64,000 nt of DNA from Solobacterium sp. (GTDB lineage: Bacteria; Bacillota_I; Bacilli_A; Erysipelotrichales; Erysipelotrichaceae). The position numbers and the translations under genes are program-made. The notes beneath the pieces are model-generated. The model saw only the letters and a list, made by a program, of their open reading frames with translations, did no database searches and was not told the DNA's origin. The stretch is taken from contig JAFWEW010000023.1 of the NCBI GenBank assembly GCA_017512725.1, forward strand, positions 1 to 64,000, in the 5' to 3' direction. Positions 23,369-33,247 of the stretch are shown piece after piece (positions within the stretch are counted from its first letter, which is position 1; every line of letters begins with the position of its first letter).

Positions 23369-25045
23369 ATGATGAACGCAGCGAAGTATTCCCCCGGGTA
23401 TTATCCCGCACCCGCAGGCTATGACGAATGGGTAAAGAAAGACCATATCGAAAAGGCGCCTGCCTGGTGCAGTGTTGACCTTCGTGACGGCAATCAGGCC
23501 CTGATCATTCCAATGAGCCTGGAAGAGAAGGTGGAATTCTACCAGATGCTGGTAAAGATCGGGTTTAAGGAAATCGAAGTCGGTTTCCCTGCCGCAAGTG
23601 AAACGGAATATGAATTCCTGCGGAAGCTGATCGAAGAACATCTGATTCCGGATGATGTTACCGTGCAGGTTCTCACCCAGTGCCGGGACCACATTATCCG
23701 CAAAACCTTTGAAGCGGTGAAGGGTGCACCTTCTGCTGTGATCCACTTCTATAACTCGACCAGTGTTGCCCAGCGCGAACAGGTATTCAGGATGAGCAAG
23801 GAAGAGATCAAGCAGATTGCCATTGACGGCGCAAAGCTTGTCAAACAGCTCTCAGAAGAATACGAAGGAAACTTCCGGTTTGAATATTCTCCGGAAAGCT
23901 TTACCGGAACAGAACCGGAATACGCGTTGGAAGTATGCAATGCGGTACTGGATGTGATGCAGCCGACACCGGACAAACCGATGATCATCAACCTGCCGTC
24001 GACCGTACAGATGTCGATGCCGCATGTCTATGCATCGCAGATCGAATACATGTCCAAAAACATGAAGTACCGTGATTCGGTCATTCTCTCCCTGCACCCG
24101 CATAACGACCGGGGAACCGGCGTTGCGGATGCGGAACTGGGCATGCTGGCAGGGGCAGACCGCATTGAGTGCTGCCTGTTTGGAAACGGTGAGCGTACCG
24201 GAAACGTGGATGCAGTCACACTCGCAATGAATATGTACAGCCATGGCGTTGATCCGAAACTCGACTTCTCCGATATGCCGGCGATTGCCGAAGTCTACGA
24301 GCGGGTTACCCGCATGCAGGTCTACCAGAGAAGCCCGTATGCCGGCGAACTGGTATTCGCGGCATTCTCCGGAAGCCACCAGGATGCGATTGCCAAGGGC
24401 ATGAACTACCGGGCAGACCGTAAAGACGAGCGCTGGACGGTACCGTATATCGTCATCGATCCGCATGATATCGGACGTACCTATGATGCGGACATCATCC
24501 GGATCAATTCCCAGAGTGGAAAGGGCGGTATCGGCTTCATTCTCGAGCAGAATTACGGTTTCGTACTTCCGCCGAAGATGCGCGAACATCTGGGATATAC
24601 CGTCAAGGAAGTATCCGATGCGGGACACTGCGAACTCAAGCCGGATGAAGTCTATCAGGTATTTGAAGACAACTATCTGAATCTCAAGGAACCGCTGAAT
24701 CTGCGCAGTGCGCACTTCTCGCAGGAAGAAGATGAACGAATCGGTGCTACTGCCAAAATCATTCTCAACGGAGAAGAGCACCGGATGGCATCCGAAGGCA
24801 ACGGCCGTCTCGATGCGATCGCCAATACGATCCGCGATTTCACCGGAACCCACTTCGTTCTGGAAACCTACAGTGAACATTCTCTCGATACCGAATCCAG
24901 CAGCCGTGCCGCATGTTATGTCGGCCTGCGATGGGCAGATGCCTCCACGAGCTGGGGCGCAGGTACGGATACCGATATCATCCGTGCCGGTATCAAGGCA
25001 CTGGTCTCTGCATTCAATAACGGATACAAACAGGAGGAAAACTGA
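23369..25045 (+). CDS. leuA: 2-isopropylmalate synthase
   Basis: The 558-residue enzyme joins acetyl-CoA and 2-ketoisovalerate, the first step of leucine synthesis. [13 protein letters not shown] and HPHNDRGTG give the metal and catalytic residues. Its start ([21 protein letters not shown]) and length match the LeuA type 2 subgroup. A C-terminal regulatory domain (about 430-558, with the GTGADTD-like block GAGTDTDI) provides leucine feedback in this family. I use the ATG at 23369, with GGAGAG 8 bases upstream, over a GTG at 23360. It is the first gene of the T-box-controlled operon. Confidence 0.95.
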   Translation: MMNAAKYSPGYYPAPAGYDEWVKKDHIEKAPAWCSVDLRDGNQALIIPMSLEEKVEFYQMLVKIGFKEIEVGFPAASETEYEFLRKLIEEHLIPDDVTVQVLTQCRDHIIRKTFEAVKGAPSAVIHFYNSTSVAQREQVFRMSKEEIKQIAIDGAKLVKQLSEEYEGNFRFEYSPESFTGTEPEYALEVCNAVLDVMQPTPDKPMIINLPSTVQMSMPHVYASQIEYMSKNMKYRDSVILSLHPHNDRGTGVADAELGMLAGADRIECCLFGNGERTGNVDAVTLAMNMYSHGVDPKLDFSDMPAIAEVYERVTRMQVYQRSPYAGELVFAAFSGSHQDAIAKGMNYRADRKDERWTVPYIVIDPHDIGRTYDADIIRINSQSGKGGIGFILEQNYGFVLPPKMREHLGYTVKEVSDAGHCELKPDEVYQVFEDNYLNLKEPLNLRSAHFSQEEDERIGATAKIILNGEEHRMASEGNGRLDAIANTIRDFTGTHFVLETYSEHSLDTESSSRAACYVGLRWADASTSWGAGTDTDIIRAGIKALVSAFNNGYKQEEN

Positions 25046-25047
25046 TC

Positions 25048-26319
25048 ATGGCAATGACGATGACGCAGAAGATCCTTGCGGCACATGCGGATCTCGATTC
25101 GGTAGAAGCCGGTCAGCTGATCAACGCAAGACTGGATCTTGTGCACGGCAATGACATCACAACGCCGGTTGCGATCAATGAATTTGAAAAAGCCGGATTT
25201 ACGGAAGTGTTCGACAACAAAAAAGTATCGATCGTTCTGGACCACTTTGTTCCCAACAAGGATATCAAGAGCGCACAGCAGTCCAAGCAGTGCCGTCTGT
25301 TTGCCGGAAAGCAGGGGGTCTCGCATTTCTATGATGTCGGTACGATGGGCATTGAACATGCGCTGCTTCCGGAACAGGGCGTTGTCGGCGCAGGGGACTG
25401 CGTGATCGGCGCAGACAGCCATACCTGTACCTATGGTGCACTTGGCGCCTTCTCGACCGGTGTCGGTTCCACCGATATGGCAGCCGGTATGGCAAGCGGC
25501 TATGCCTGGTTCAAGGTTCCTTCCGCGATCAAAGTCGTACTGAAGGGAAAGCTGAATCCAAGGGTATCCGGCAAGGATGTGATCCTGGATCTGATCGGCC
25601 GGATCGGAGTGGACGGCGCGCTGTACAAGAGCCTGGAGTTTACCGGAGAAGGCGTTCAGTCCCTCTCGATGGATGATCGCTTCTGCATCTGCAATATGGC
25701 AATTGAAGCAGGGGCCAAGAACGGCATCTTCCCGGTCGATGAAAAGACGATCGCCTATATGGAAGGAAGAACCGAACGGCCTTATACGGTCTATGAGGCC
25801 GATGAAGACGCGGTCTATGACCAGACGATCGAGATCGATCTTTCCGAACTGGTTCCGACGGTTGCCTACCCGCATCTGCCGGAGAATACCCATCCGGCAT
25901 CCGAGGGATCGGATATCAAAATCGATCAGATCGTGATCGGCAGCTGCACCAACGGACGGATTGAAGACATGGAAGCGGCTTATGAGATCCTCAACGGAAA
26001 AAAGATCGCTCCCTGGGTCAGAGGTATTATTATCCCCGCAACGATGGACGTATTTAAGGAATGCATCAAGCGCGGATACGCAACGGCATTCATCGACAGC
26101 GGCTGTATCATTTCGACTCCGACCTGCGGACCGTGTCTGGGCGGATATATGGGCATTCTGGCAGAAGAGGAACGCTGCGTTTCTACCACGAACCGGAACT
26201 TTGTCGGAAGAATGGGACATGTAAAGAGTGAAGTTTATCTTGCAAGTCCTGCGACTGCAGCCGCAAGCGCACTGACCGGTTATATTACCGACCCGCGTAC
26301 GATCAAGGAGGAAAACTGA
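25048..26319 (+). CDS. leuC: 3-isopropylmalate dehydratase large subunit
   Basis: The 423-residue protein has aconitase-type Fe-S ligands in IGSCTNGR and [10 protein letters not shown] and the [15 protein letters not shown] block. With LeuD it isomerises 2-isopropylmalate to 3-isopropylmalate. The length of about 420 residues fits the archaeal/clostridial type. It starts 2 bases after leuA stops, behind AGGAGG. Confidence 0.95.
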   Translation: MAMTMTQKILAAHADLDSVEAGQLINARLDLVHGNDITTPVAINEFEKAGFTEVFDNKKVSIVLDHFVPNKDIKSAQQSKQCRLFAGKQGVSHFYDVGTMGIEHALLPEQGVVGAGDCVIGADSHTCTYGALGAFSTGVGSTDMAAGMASGYAWFKVPSAIKVVLKGKLNPRVSGKDVILDLIGRIGVDGALYKSLEFTGEGVQSLSMDDRFCICNMAIEAGAKNGIFPVDEKTIAYMEGRTERPYTVYEADEDAVYDQTIEIDLSELVPTVAYPHLPENTHPASEGSDIKIDQIVIGSCTNGRIEDMEAAYEILNGKKIAPWVRGIIIPATMDVFKECIKRGYATAFIDSGCIISTPTCGPCLGGYMGILAEEERCVSTTNRNFVGRMGHVKSEVYLASPATAAASALTGYITDPRTIKEEN

Positions 26320-26320
26320 G

Positions 26321-26809
26321 ATGGAAGCCCGTGGAACAGTCTTTAAATACGGTGACAATGTTGATACGGATGTCATTATTCCTGCGCGCTATCTGAATAC
26401 GCAGGACGCAAAGGAACTTGCGGCGCATGCGATGGAAGACATCGATGCGGACTATGTCAAAAAGGTACAGCCTGGCGACATTATGGTTGCCGGATGGAAC
26501 TTCGGGTGCGGGTCTTCCCGTGAACACGCTCCGCTTGTCATCAAGACCAGCGGCGCTGCCGTCGTAATCGCAAAGAGCTTTGCGCGGATCTTCTACCGCA
26601 ACGCGATCAACATCGGCCTGCCGATCATGGAATGTGAAGAAGCAGCGGATGCGATTGAAAACGGCGATACCGTCAGCGTGAATTTCGATACCGGAGAGAT
26701 CAAAGATGAAACGACCGGAAAGACCTTTCAGGCACAGCCGTTTCCGGAATTCATCCAGAAGATGATCAGAGCCGGCGGTCTGATGAATTCGATTCGGGAG
26801 AAACAGTAA
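26321..26809 (+). CDS. leuD: 3-isopropylmalate dehydratase small subunit
   Basis: The 162-residue protein has the swivel-domain signature [12 protein letters not shown] and [10 protein letters not shown]. It forms the active site together with LeuC. The size is that of the short (clostridial/archaeal) LeuD form, matching the LeuC type. It lies between leuC (1 base) and leuB (overlap of one base). Confidence 0.95.
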   Translation: MEARGTVFKYGDNVDTDVIIPARYLNTQDAKELAAHAMEDIDADYVKKVQPGDIMVAGWNFGCGSSREHAPLVIKTSGAAVVIAKSFARIFYRNAINIGLPIMECEEAADAIENGDTVSVNFDTGEIKDETTGKTFQAQPFPEFIQKMIRAGGLMNSIREKQ

Positions 26810-27879
26810 TGGAAAAAACGATAGCGGTGATCTGGGGTGACTATTCCTCCCGGGAATTTGTAAAGGAAACGCTGCGGGTACTGGACCGCATTGCGGAAAA
26901 ATACGGACATACGTTTCACTATGTGGATGCGGCCATGGGCGGCGATGCGATCGATCAGTATGGAGAACCGCTTCCGGAAACGGAACTGGAAAAGTGCCGG
27001 AAGAGCGATTCGGTACTGCTGGGTTCCGTCGGTGGTCCGAAATGGGATGACATGCCGGGGGACAAACGTCCGGAAAAGGGACTGCTGAAACTTCGTGCGG
27101 GCATGGGGCTTTATTCCAACGCCCGTCCGGCAACGATCTGGCCGCAGCTTGCGCCGGCAAGTCCGCTGCGCAGTGATATCGCAGCCAACGGCATTGATTT
27201 CATCATCATCCGTGAGCTGACCGGCGGCGTCTACTTCGGCGATCACAAAACCGAAAACAACGGAACGGAAGAGGTCGCGACCGATATCATGACCTATACC
27301 GAACATGAGATCCGCAGGATCGGAAAGATCGGATTCGAAACGGCGATGAAGCGCCGGAAGAAGCTGACCAGTGTGGACAAGGCAAACGTACTGGATACCT
27401 CCAGGCTCTGGCGGAAGATCATGCATGAGCTGAAGGAAGAATATCCGGAAGTGGAATATGAAGACATGCTGGTGGATAACTGTGCCATGCAGATTGTAAA
27501 GAACCCGGCACAGTTCGATGTCATCGTAACGGAAAACATGTTCGGCGATATCCTTTCGGATGAGGCAAGCATGATCACCGGATCGATCGGCATGATCCCG
27601 TCTTCTTCTCTCGGGGATACAACGGTAGGCGTGTATGAGCCGATTCACGGCAGCGCACCGGATATCGCCGGGAAGAACATCGTCAATCCGACCGCATGCA
27701 TTCTCAGTGCGGCAATGATGCTGCGATACAGCTTTAACATGGCAGAGGAAGCAGATGCGATCGAAGCAGCAGTCGGAGCGGTCCTCGACAAAGGGTTCCG
27801 AACAGCTGATAATCAAAGCGAAGGGTGCACCGTACTGGGCACTATCGAATTTACAGACAGGATTCTTGAAGAACTCTGA
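26809..27879 (+). CDS. leuB: 3-isopropylmalate dehydrogenase
   Basis: The 356-residue NAD-dependent decarboxylating dehydrogenase has [11 protein letters not shown], the [10 protein letters not shown] substrate loop, VDNCAMQ and [13 protein letters not shown]. It forms 2-ketoisocaproate, the leucine precursor. The ATG overlaps the leuD stop by one base (TAATG). Confidence 0.95.
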   Translation: MEKTIAVIWGDYSSREFVKETLRVLDRIAEKYGHTFHYVDAAMGGDAIDQYGEPLPETELEKCRKSDSVLLGSVGGPKWDDMPGDKRPEKGLLKLRAGMGLYSNARPATIWPQLAPASPLRSDIAANGIDFIIIRELTGGVYFGDHKTENNGTEEVATDIMTYTEHEIRRIGKIGFETAMKRRKKLTSVDKANVLDTSRLWRKIMHELKEEYPEVEYEDMLVDNCAMQIVKNPAQFDVIVTENMFGDILSDEASMITGSIGMIPSSSLGDTTVGVYEPIHGSAPDIAGKNIVNPTACILSAAMMLRYSFNMAEEADAIEAAVGAVLDKGFRTADNQSEGCTVLGTIEFTDRILEEL

Positions 27880-27900
27880 TACGTATTAAAGGAGGCAACT

Positions 27901-29535
27901 ATGAACGGTGCAGATGCAGTCGCAAAATGTCTCGAACTGCAGGGCGTAACAACGGTATATGGCTATCCCGGAGTTGCGATCTGTCCGGTATATGACAGTC
28001 TGATCAATACGAATATCCATGCGGTGCTGGTGCGCTCCGAGGCGAATGCGGCACATGCGGCATCCGGTGAAGCACGGATCTCCGGCAAACCCGGAGTCTG
28101 CATCTGTACGAGCGGTCCCGGTGCCACGAACCTGATTACCGGAATCGCAACGGCATATATGGACAGTATTCCCCTGGTATGCATTACCGGTCAGGTAAAC
28201 AGTGATCTGATCGGCGGGGACGTGTTCCAGGAAGCAGATATTACCGGTGCAGCAGAAAGCTTTGTGAAATACAGTTATCTGGTGCGCAAGGCATCTGATA
28301 TCCCACGTATTTTCAAAGAGGCGTTTTATATTGCCTCGACCGGACGCAGAGGCCCCGTGCTGATCGATATTCCGTTTGATATTCAGAACCAGGAACTGCG
28401 GAAATTTGAATGGCCGGAAGAAGTGAACCTGAGAACCTATAAGCCGACCTACTTTGGCAATCCGATGCAGATCCGGAAAGTCGTTACGGCACTGGAGAAC
28501 TGCGAACGTCCGATCCTTTATACCGGAGGAGGCGTGCATCTCTGTCAGGCAAGAGAACTCGTCCGCCAGTTCAGTGAGAAATACAATATTCCGGTCGTTT
28601 CCACGATGATGGGAATCGGCACCATGCCATCCCTGCACCCGCTGTATATGGGAATGGCAGGCAATAACGGCAATCTCGCTGCGAACCGGGCGATCCATGA
28701 TTCGGATACCGTCATTCTGGTCGGTGCCCGCATTGCGGACCGTGCGGTCAGTCAGCCGCAGAAAATGATGGCGAACAAGACGCTGATCCATATTGATGTC
28801 GACCCGGCTGAAATCGGGAAGAACGTAAAATGCGATCTGCCGATCGTCGGAGATGCGAAGGCGATCTTTGAAGAAATGATGAAACAGGAGATCCAGATGC
28901 CGGATTTCTCCGCCTGGGTCACAGAGCTGCAGAGCTGCCGGCAGAGAAAGAGCCGTCAGGTCGTTCCGGACAAGTATACGGATCCCGCTTACTTCGTCAA
29001 TGAACTGAGCACCCATATGCAGGAAGATGCAGTATATGTGGCGGATGTCGGGCAGAACCAGATCTGGAGCTGTGCCAATGTCGTAATGCAGAACGGACGG
29101 TTCCTGACCAGCGGCGGCATGGGAACGATGGGGTATGCACTGCCTGCGGCGATCGGTGCCAAGATGGCAGATCCAAAGCGGGAAGTGGTTTCCGTCAGCG
29201 GGGACGGCGGGTTCCAGATGGCAATGATGGAACTGGCCACCAGCAATCAGGAAGGCCTGGAGCTCAAGCATGTCGTTATGAATAATGAGTCGCTCGGAAT
29301 GGTGCGGGAAGCACAGAAGTTCAGCTTTGGCGGCCGTTATACGATGGTTGACCTCAAGGGCGGACCGGATTATGAACAGCTTGCGAAGGCCTACCGCATG
29401 AAATATCTGAAGATTGAAACGAATGCAGATGTGGAAACGGTAGTGCCGAAATTCCTGAAGGCAAAAGGAAGCGTGCTTCTGGAAGTGCTTGTGGATGAAG
29501 ACGGCATCGTACGGAAGGGAGGAACGGTAAAATGA
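27901..29535 (+). CDS. ilvB: Acetolactate synthase large subunit, first copy
   Basis: The 544-residue thiamin-diphosphate enzyme has the active-site glutamate in RSEANAAHAASGEAR, CTSGPGATNLITGIATAYMDS and the cofactor motif GDGGFQMAMMEL...NN. It begins branched-chain synthesis from pyruvate (and 2-ketobutyrate). It differs clearly from the copy at 33248: the flavin region and the N-terminal GYPGVAICPVYD block are distinct, so it is not a recent duplicate. It lies behind leuB, so the Leu T-box controls it. The ilvN gene overlaps by 4 bases. Confidence 0.9.
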   Translation: MNGADAVAKCLELQGVTTVYGYPGVAICPVYDSLINTNIHAVLVRSEANAAHAASGEARISGKPGVCICTSGPGATNLITGIATAYMDSIPLVCITGQVNSDLIGGDVFQEADITGAAESFVKYSYLVRKASDIPRIFKEAFYIASTGRRGPVLIDIPFDIQNQELRKFEWPEEVNLRTYKPTYFGNPMQIRKVVTALENCERPILYTGGGVHLCQARELVRQFSEKYNIPVVSTMMGIGTMPSLHPLYMGMAGNNGNLAANRAIHDSDTVILVGARIADRAVSQPQKMMANKTLIHIDVDPAEIGKNVKCDLPIVGDAKAIFEEMMKQEIQMPDFSAWVTELQSCRQRKSRQVVPDKYTDPAYFVNELSTHMQEDAVYVADVGQNQIWSCANVVMQNGRFLTSGGMGTMGYALPAAIGAKMADPKREVVSVSGDGGFQMAMMELATSNQEGLELKHVVMNNESLGMVREAQKFSFGGRYTMVDLKGGPDYEQLAKAYRMKYLKIETNADVETVVPKFLKAKGSVLLEVLVDEDGIVRKGGTVK

Positions 29536-30020
29536 AGCGTATCTTTTCGGTACTGGTAGAAAACCGTTCCGGTGTTCTGAGCAAGGTATCCGGTCTCTTC
29601 GCACGCCGTTCGTTCAACATTGAATCCCTTGCGGTCGGCGAAACCAATGATCCGGAAGTCTCCTGCATGACGATCGTTTCATCCGGCAGTAAGCAGACGA
29701 TGGAACAGATCGAAAAGCAGCTGAACAAGAAACTCGATGTGATCAAGATCAAGAGCTTTGAAAACTGGCAGAGTGTTACCAGAGAACTGATCCTGATCAA
29801 GCTCCGCTACAATAAGTCCAACCGGGAAGAGATTCTCAGTATCTGCACACTGGCAAATGCCGAAGTGGTCGATGCCGGCAAGCGGACGATGATGATCCAG
29901 ATGTGTGATACCCCGGAAAAAGTACAGATGCTGCTGGATCTCTTGGCTGGCATCAGTATCGTTGAAGTTGCCCGTACCGGCACGCTTGCACTGCAGCGCT
30001 GTGTGGATACGGAAAAATGA
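29532..30020 (+). CDS. ilvN: Acetolactate synthase small subunit, first copy
   Basis: The 162-residue protein has the ACT start MKRIFSVLVENRSGVLSKVSGLFARRSFNIESLAVG, the site of valine feedback in the family, and the C-terminal ALS_ss domain with RELILIKL. Its ATG overlaps the large-subunit stop by 4 bases. It ends the Leu-T-box operon; the ilvA leader begins about 70 bases later. Confidence 0.9.
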   Translation: MKRIFSVLVENRSGVLSKVSGLFARRSFNIESLAVGETNDPEVSCMTIVSSGSKQTMEQIEKQLNKKLDVIKIKSFENWQSVTRELILIKLRYNKSNREEILSICTLANAEVVDAGKRTMMIQMCDTPEKVQMLLDLLAGISIVEVARTGTLALQRCVDTEK

Positions 30021-30052
30021 AATATTTTCAGAAATATTTTCACGATTCTTTC

Positions 30053-30081
30053 TTTACAAATGAAAAAAGAAAGGTTACTAT
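30053..30081 (+). promoter_or_regulatory. Promoter of the isoleucine T-box operon
   Basis: TTTACA (30053-30058) and TACTAT (30076-30081) are 17 bp apart, placing the RNA start near 30088. Confidence 0.7.
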
Positions 30082-30087
30082 TTTCCC

Positions 30088-30367
30088 ATATTGTTAAATA
30101 TAAAAGAAATGCGCTCAACGGGGAGTGGCGATGAAACAGCCCGAAACAGAGAACTGTCGGCTGGTGCAAGACAGAATCGGAGTTCTGAGCAGATCACCCC
30201 GCAGCTAATTCGCTGAACCGGATCAGTAAGCGAATTCGGCAGACACCGTTATCAGAGTCTACGGGTTGAAGGACCCGGATGAGAGGTCATGGTCACATGA
30301 CAAAAAGAGTGGTACCGCGGAAGAACAGGCTTTCGTCTCTTGGTGAGAGAAAGCCTTTTGTTTTTTT
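30088..30367 (+). promoter_or_regulatory. T-box leader, isoleucine specifier (ATC)
   Basis: The leader carries stem I, the specifier loop GAGCAGATCACCCCGC with ATC at 30193-30195, the T-box GAGTGGTACCGCGG at 30307-30320, and a terminator (AGGCTTTCGTCTC / GAGAGAAAGCCT, then T-rich). The ATC specifier predicts tRNA-Ile reading and control of ilvA by isoleucine supply. Confidence 0.95.
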
Positions 30368-30377
30368 GGAGATGAAT

Positions 30378-31583
30378 ATGGTGACATTGGACAGGGTTTA
30401 TCAGGCGGCATTTACATTAAAGGAAGTAGCACGGAAGACAGACCTGATTGCGGCAGAGAAGCTCTCCGCAGACGGCAATCTGTTCCTGAAGACCGAAAAT
30501 CTTCAGACAACCGGCAGCTTTAAGGTCAGAGGTGCCTACTTCAAGATCTCCCAGCTGACGCAGGAAGAGAAAGAAAAGGGAATTGTGGCCTGTTCGGCAG
30601 GGAACCACGCCCAGGGTGTGGCGCTGGCAGCGACCCGGATGAAAACCCGTTCCGTTGTCTGTATGCCGGACAGTGCGCCGATCATGAAGATCGAAAGCAC
30701 AAAGGCACTCGGTGCGGAAGTGTGTCTCGTCAAAGGAACCTATGATGATGCCCATGACAAGGCAGTCGAGCTGCAGAAAGAAACTGGAATGACCTTCATT
30801 CATCCCTATGATGATCCGGATGTGATCGCCGGTCAGGGAACGATCGGTCTGGAGATCCTGGAACAGCTGAGCGATGTTGAAGCGGTTGTCGTGCCGGTCG
30901 GCGGCGGCGGACTGATCGCAGGCGTAGCCTTCGCAATCAAGAGCCTGAAGCCGGAATGCAAGGTGTATGGCGTACAGGCAGCCGGCGCTGCTTCCATGTA
31001 TAACTCCTTCCACGATCATAAACGGGAAGTGCTGGATCAGGTATCAACGTTCGCAGACGGCATTGCAGTCAAGAATCCCGGAGAACTGACCTTCGAAATG
31101 ATCAATCAGTATGTCGATGATATTGTAACGGTCACCGAAGATGAGACTGCAGCAGCGATCCTGGCGCTGATGGAGAAACAGAAAGTCGTTGCTGAAGGCG
31201 CTGGAGCGGTTCCGGTGGCAGCTGTCCTGTTTGACAAGCTTCCGGTCCGCGGAAAGAAAACCGTATGTGTCGTATCCGGCGGCAATATCGACGTCAACAT
31301 TCTCTCCCGTGTCATTACAAGAGGTCTTGTGATGAGCGGACGGAACACGACTCTCATGATCGCACTGACCGATAAGCCGGGTCAGCTGCAGGTCGTAAGT
31401 GAGATCGTTGCCTCCTGCGGAGCGAATGTCGTATCGGTCTATCATGACCGCAGTGATACCAACATGGCGATCAGTGACTGTTACCTGAGACTGGGTCTGG
31501 AAACCAGGGACCGGGAACAGATCAATGAAATCATCAAAAAACTGCATGAGGCGGGATTCAGCCGCGTCAAAGAGTATTCATAA
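30378..31583 (+). CDS. ilvA: Threonine ammonia-lyase (threonine deaminase)
   Basis: The 401-residue PLP enzyme has the lysine motif TGSFKVRGAY, the phosphate-binding loop GGGGLIAG and SAGNHAQGVA, and a C-terminal ACT-like domain (LMIALTDKPGQLQVVSEIV). It deaminates threonine to 2-ketobutyrate, the first step to isoleucine. The length is that of the short, single-ACT form. GGAG stands 6 bases before the ATG at 30378; another ATG at 30372 abuts the ribosome site and is unlikely. The isoleucine T-box precedes it and ridA follows. Confidence 0.95.
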   Translation: MVTLDRVYQAAFTLKEVARKTDLIAAEKLSADGNLFLKTENLQTTGSFKVRGAYFKISQLTQEEKEKGIVACSAGNHAQGVALAATRMKTRSVVCMPDSAPIMKIESTKALGAEVCLVKGTYDDAHDKAVELQKETGMTFIHPYDDPDVIAGQGTIGLEILEQLSDVEAVVVPVGGGGLIAGVAFAIKSLKPECKVYGVQAAGAASMYNSFHDHKREVLDQVSTFADGIAVKNPGELTFEMINQYVDDIVTVTEDETAAAILALMEKQKVVAEGAGAVPVAAVLFDKLPVRGKKTVCVVSGGNIDVNILSRVITRGLVMSGRNTTLMIALTDKPGQLQVVSEIVASCGANVVSVYHDRSDTNMAISDCYLRLGLETRDREQINEIIKKLHEAGFSRVKEYS

Positions 31584-31604
31584 AAAAGGGGAGATTGAAC
31601 AATT

Positions 31605-31988
31605 ATGGCAAAGGAAATTGCAACGAAAAAGGCACCGGCGGCAGTCGGACCGTACTCGCAGGCACTGCAGGTCGGACCGTTTGTATTCGCCAGCGGGCAG
31701 ATTCCGCTGAATCCGGAAACCGGAGCGATTGAAGGCAGTACTGCTGCAGAGCAGGCAGAACAGGTATTCTGCAACATTGAAGCGGTCCTGGCGGAAGCGG
31801 GACTCTCGATGAAGGATGTCGTAAAAAGCACGGTGTTCCTCTGTGATCTGAAAGATTTTGTCGCAGTCAACGAAGTATACGCAAAGCATTTCGTACAACC
31901 GTATCCGGCACGTTCCTGCGTCGAGGTCAGCAATCTGCCAAAAGGCGCAATGATCGAATGTGAAGTAATTGCTTCAAAAGGGGAATAA
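31605..31988 (+). CDS. ridA: Enamine/imine deaminase RidA
   Basis: The 127-residue protein is a YjgF/YER057c/UK114 family member with GPYSQALQVG, FASGQIPLNPETG and a late PARSCVEVSNLPKGA block carrying the catalytic Arg and the Glu. It hydrolyses the reactive 2-aminocrotonate or 2-aminoacrylate made by threonine and serine dehydratases. Lying 21 bases after ilvA, it acts on that enzyme's own by-product, a well-known functional link. Confidence 0.95.
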   Translation: MAKEIATKKAPAAVGPYSQALQVGPFVFASGQIPLNPETGAIEGSTAAEQAEQVFCNIEAVLAEAGLSMKDVVKSTVFLCDLKDFVAVNEVYAKHFVQPYPARSCVEVSNLPKGAMIECEVIASKGE

Positions 31989-32016
31989 AAAAAACCGGGT
32001 GCTCAGAGCACACCGG
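31987..32016 (-). terminator. Terminator of the DUF815 gene, overlapping its stop codon
   Basis: CCGG-GTGCTC / GAGCAC-CCGG pair almost perfectly, and on the minus strand eight T follow. The stop codon of the minus-strand gene (32003) lies within the stem, so its last codons double as terminator. The ridA operon also ends here, on the other strand. Confidence 0.75.
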
Positions 32017-33178
32017 ACTTGATCTGTTCGATAAACTGTCTTGCGACACGGGGCGTTCTGCCGCCGGCACGGAGCGCAAACGCTTCTGCCTTCTCGGCAA
32101 GCACCTCGTGGTCTTCGGAGATTCCGTATTCTTCCGCTAGGGCCTGAACGATATAGAGGTACCGGTTCTTGTCCGGTTTCTGGAACGTAACGATGAGACC
32201 GAACCGGGCGGACAGGGACAGCAGTTCCTGCCGGGTATCGCTCTCATGAAGATCGTCCTGGAAGCGGTCCGAAACGGATTCCTTGACAAGGTGTCTGCGG
32301 TTGGAAGTGGCTGCGATGATCGTATTGGAAGCCTGACGGCTGACGCTTCCTTCAAGGATCGCCTTCAGGGAAGCGAAGTTGTCATCGTTGGAAGAGAAAC
32401 TGAGATCATCGATGAAGAGGATGAACTTCAGCGGCAGACTTGCCAGCTGTTCCAGTAGATTCGGGATGAAGTAGAGCTGATTGCGGCGGACTTCCACAAG
32501 CCTCAGTCCTGCATCCCGGTACTCATTGACCAGTGCCTTGATCGTACTGGACTTGCCGGTTCCCGCATCCCCGTACAGCAGCATGTTCACCGCCGGCTGA
32601 CCCTTCAGAAGTGCTTCAACATTGGCAACGACCTTCTGCCGCTCTGCCTCATAACCGGGCAGGTCGGAAAGGCGCTGAGGATCGGGATACTTGACCGGAA
32701 CGAGTTCATCTCCGCGGAGCGTGAAGACGTGATAGTCGGCATACATGCCGTATCCTTTGCGGGAAACTTCTTCCAGCCTTGCCTGATAGGCTTCGGCCAG
32801 AGCAACCGGGGATGTCTTCCATGGCGTAAAGAATTCCACGGCCGGGAAGTTAAAATCCTCCAATGTAACCGCTGCCAGCTGATCAAGTAGCGAAAGTTCC
32901 TGTTCCAGGGCAGTATCGATTACCGGACTGGATTTCGAAACAGCCTTCAGCCGCACGGCGATATTCTCGCTGTGCAGCACCGCATGGGCAAGGTATTCGC
33001 TCCAGTTATCACCTTTGGAAAACAGCCGGGATTCAAACTCCGCACAGGCGTTCACAAAGGCGGAGTCATTGCCGGCACTCAGCAGTTCGTCGAATCTCTG
33101 AATGACCGGATCGTTGAGAAGATCACGGAATACTACCAGCGAATGCATGCGCATACGCAACAATTGAAGATCTACCAT
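32003..33178 (-). CDS. DUF815 AAA-type ATPase
   Basis: The 391-residue protein has the DUF815 pattern: a helical N-terminal half, then YPDPQRLSDLPGYEAERQ, Walker A GDAGTGKSST, Walker B FILFIDDLSF, a sensor-like IIAATSNRRHL and an RFGLIVTF block. These P-loop ATPases have no known task. It is convergent with ridA and divergent from the second ilv operon, so it interrupts the branched-chain cluster on the other strand. The promoter region of the two divergent genes is only 69 bases. Confidence 0.85.
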   Translation of the reverse strand: MVDLQLLRMRMHSLVVFRDLLNDPVIQRFDELLSAGNDSAFVNACAEFESRLFSKGDNWSEYLAHAVLHSENIAVRLKAVSKSSPVIDTALEQELSLLDQLAAVTLEDFNFPAVEFFTPWKTSPVALAEAYQARLEEVSRKGYGMYADYHVFTLRGDELVPVKYPDPQRLSDLPGYEAERQKVVANVEALLKGQPAVNMLLYGDAGTGKSSTIKALVNEYRDAGLRLVEVRRNQLYFIPNLLEQLASLPLKFILFIDDLSFSSNDDNFASLKAILEGSVSRQASNTIIAATSNRRHLVKESVSDRFQDDLHESDTRQELLSLSARFGLIVTFQKPDKNRYLYIVQALAEEYGISEDHEVLAEKAEAFALRAGGRTPRVARQFIEQIKSGVL

Positions 33179-33247
33179 AAATTACCTCAGATATTTCTGA
33201 ATCAGTATATTCTAAATTAACCGTAAAACAAAGGAGGACACTACTTC

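Noticed and set aside
24916-26376. A 486-codon minus-strand frame over leuC
   Set aside because: Shadow of leuC; no recognisable domain and no plausible ribosome site.
27886-29604. A 572-codon minus-strand open frame opposite the first ilvB
   Set aside because: Same shadow effect: no domain, odd composition, and a clear AHAS on the plus strand.
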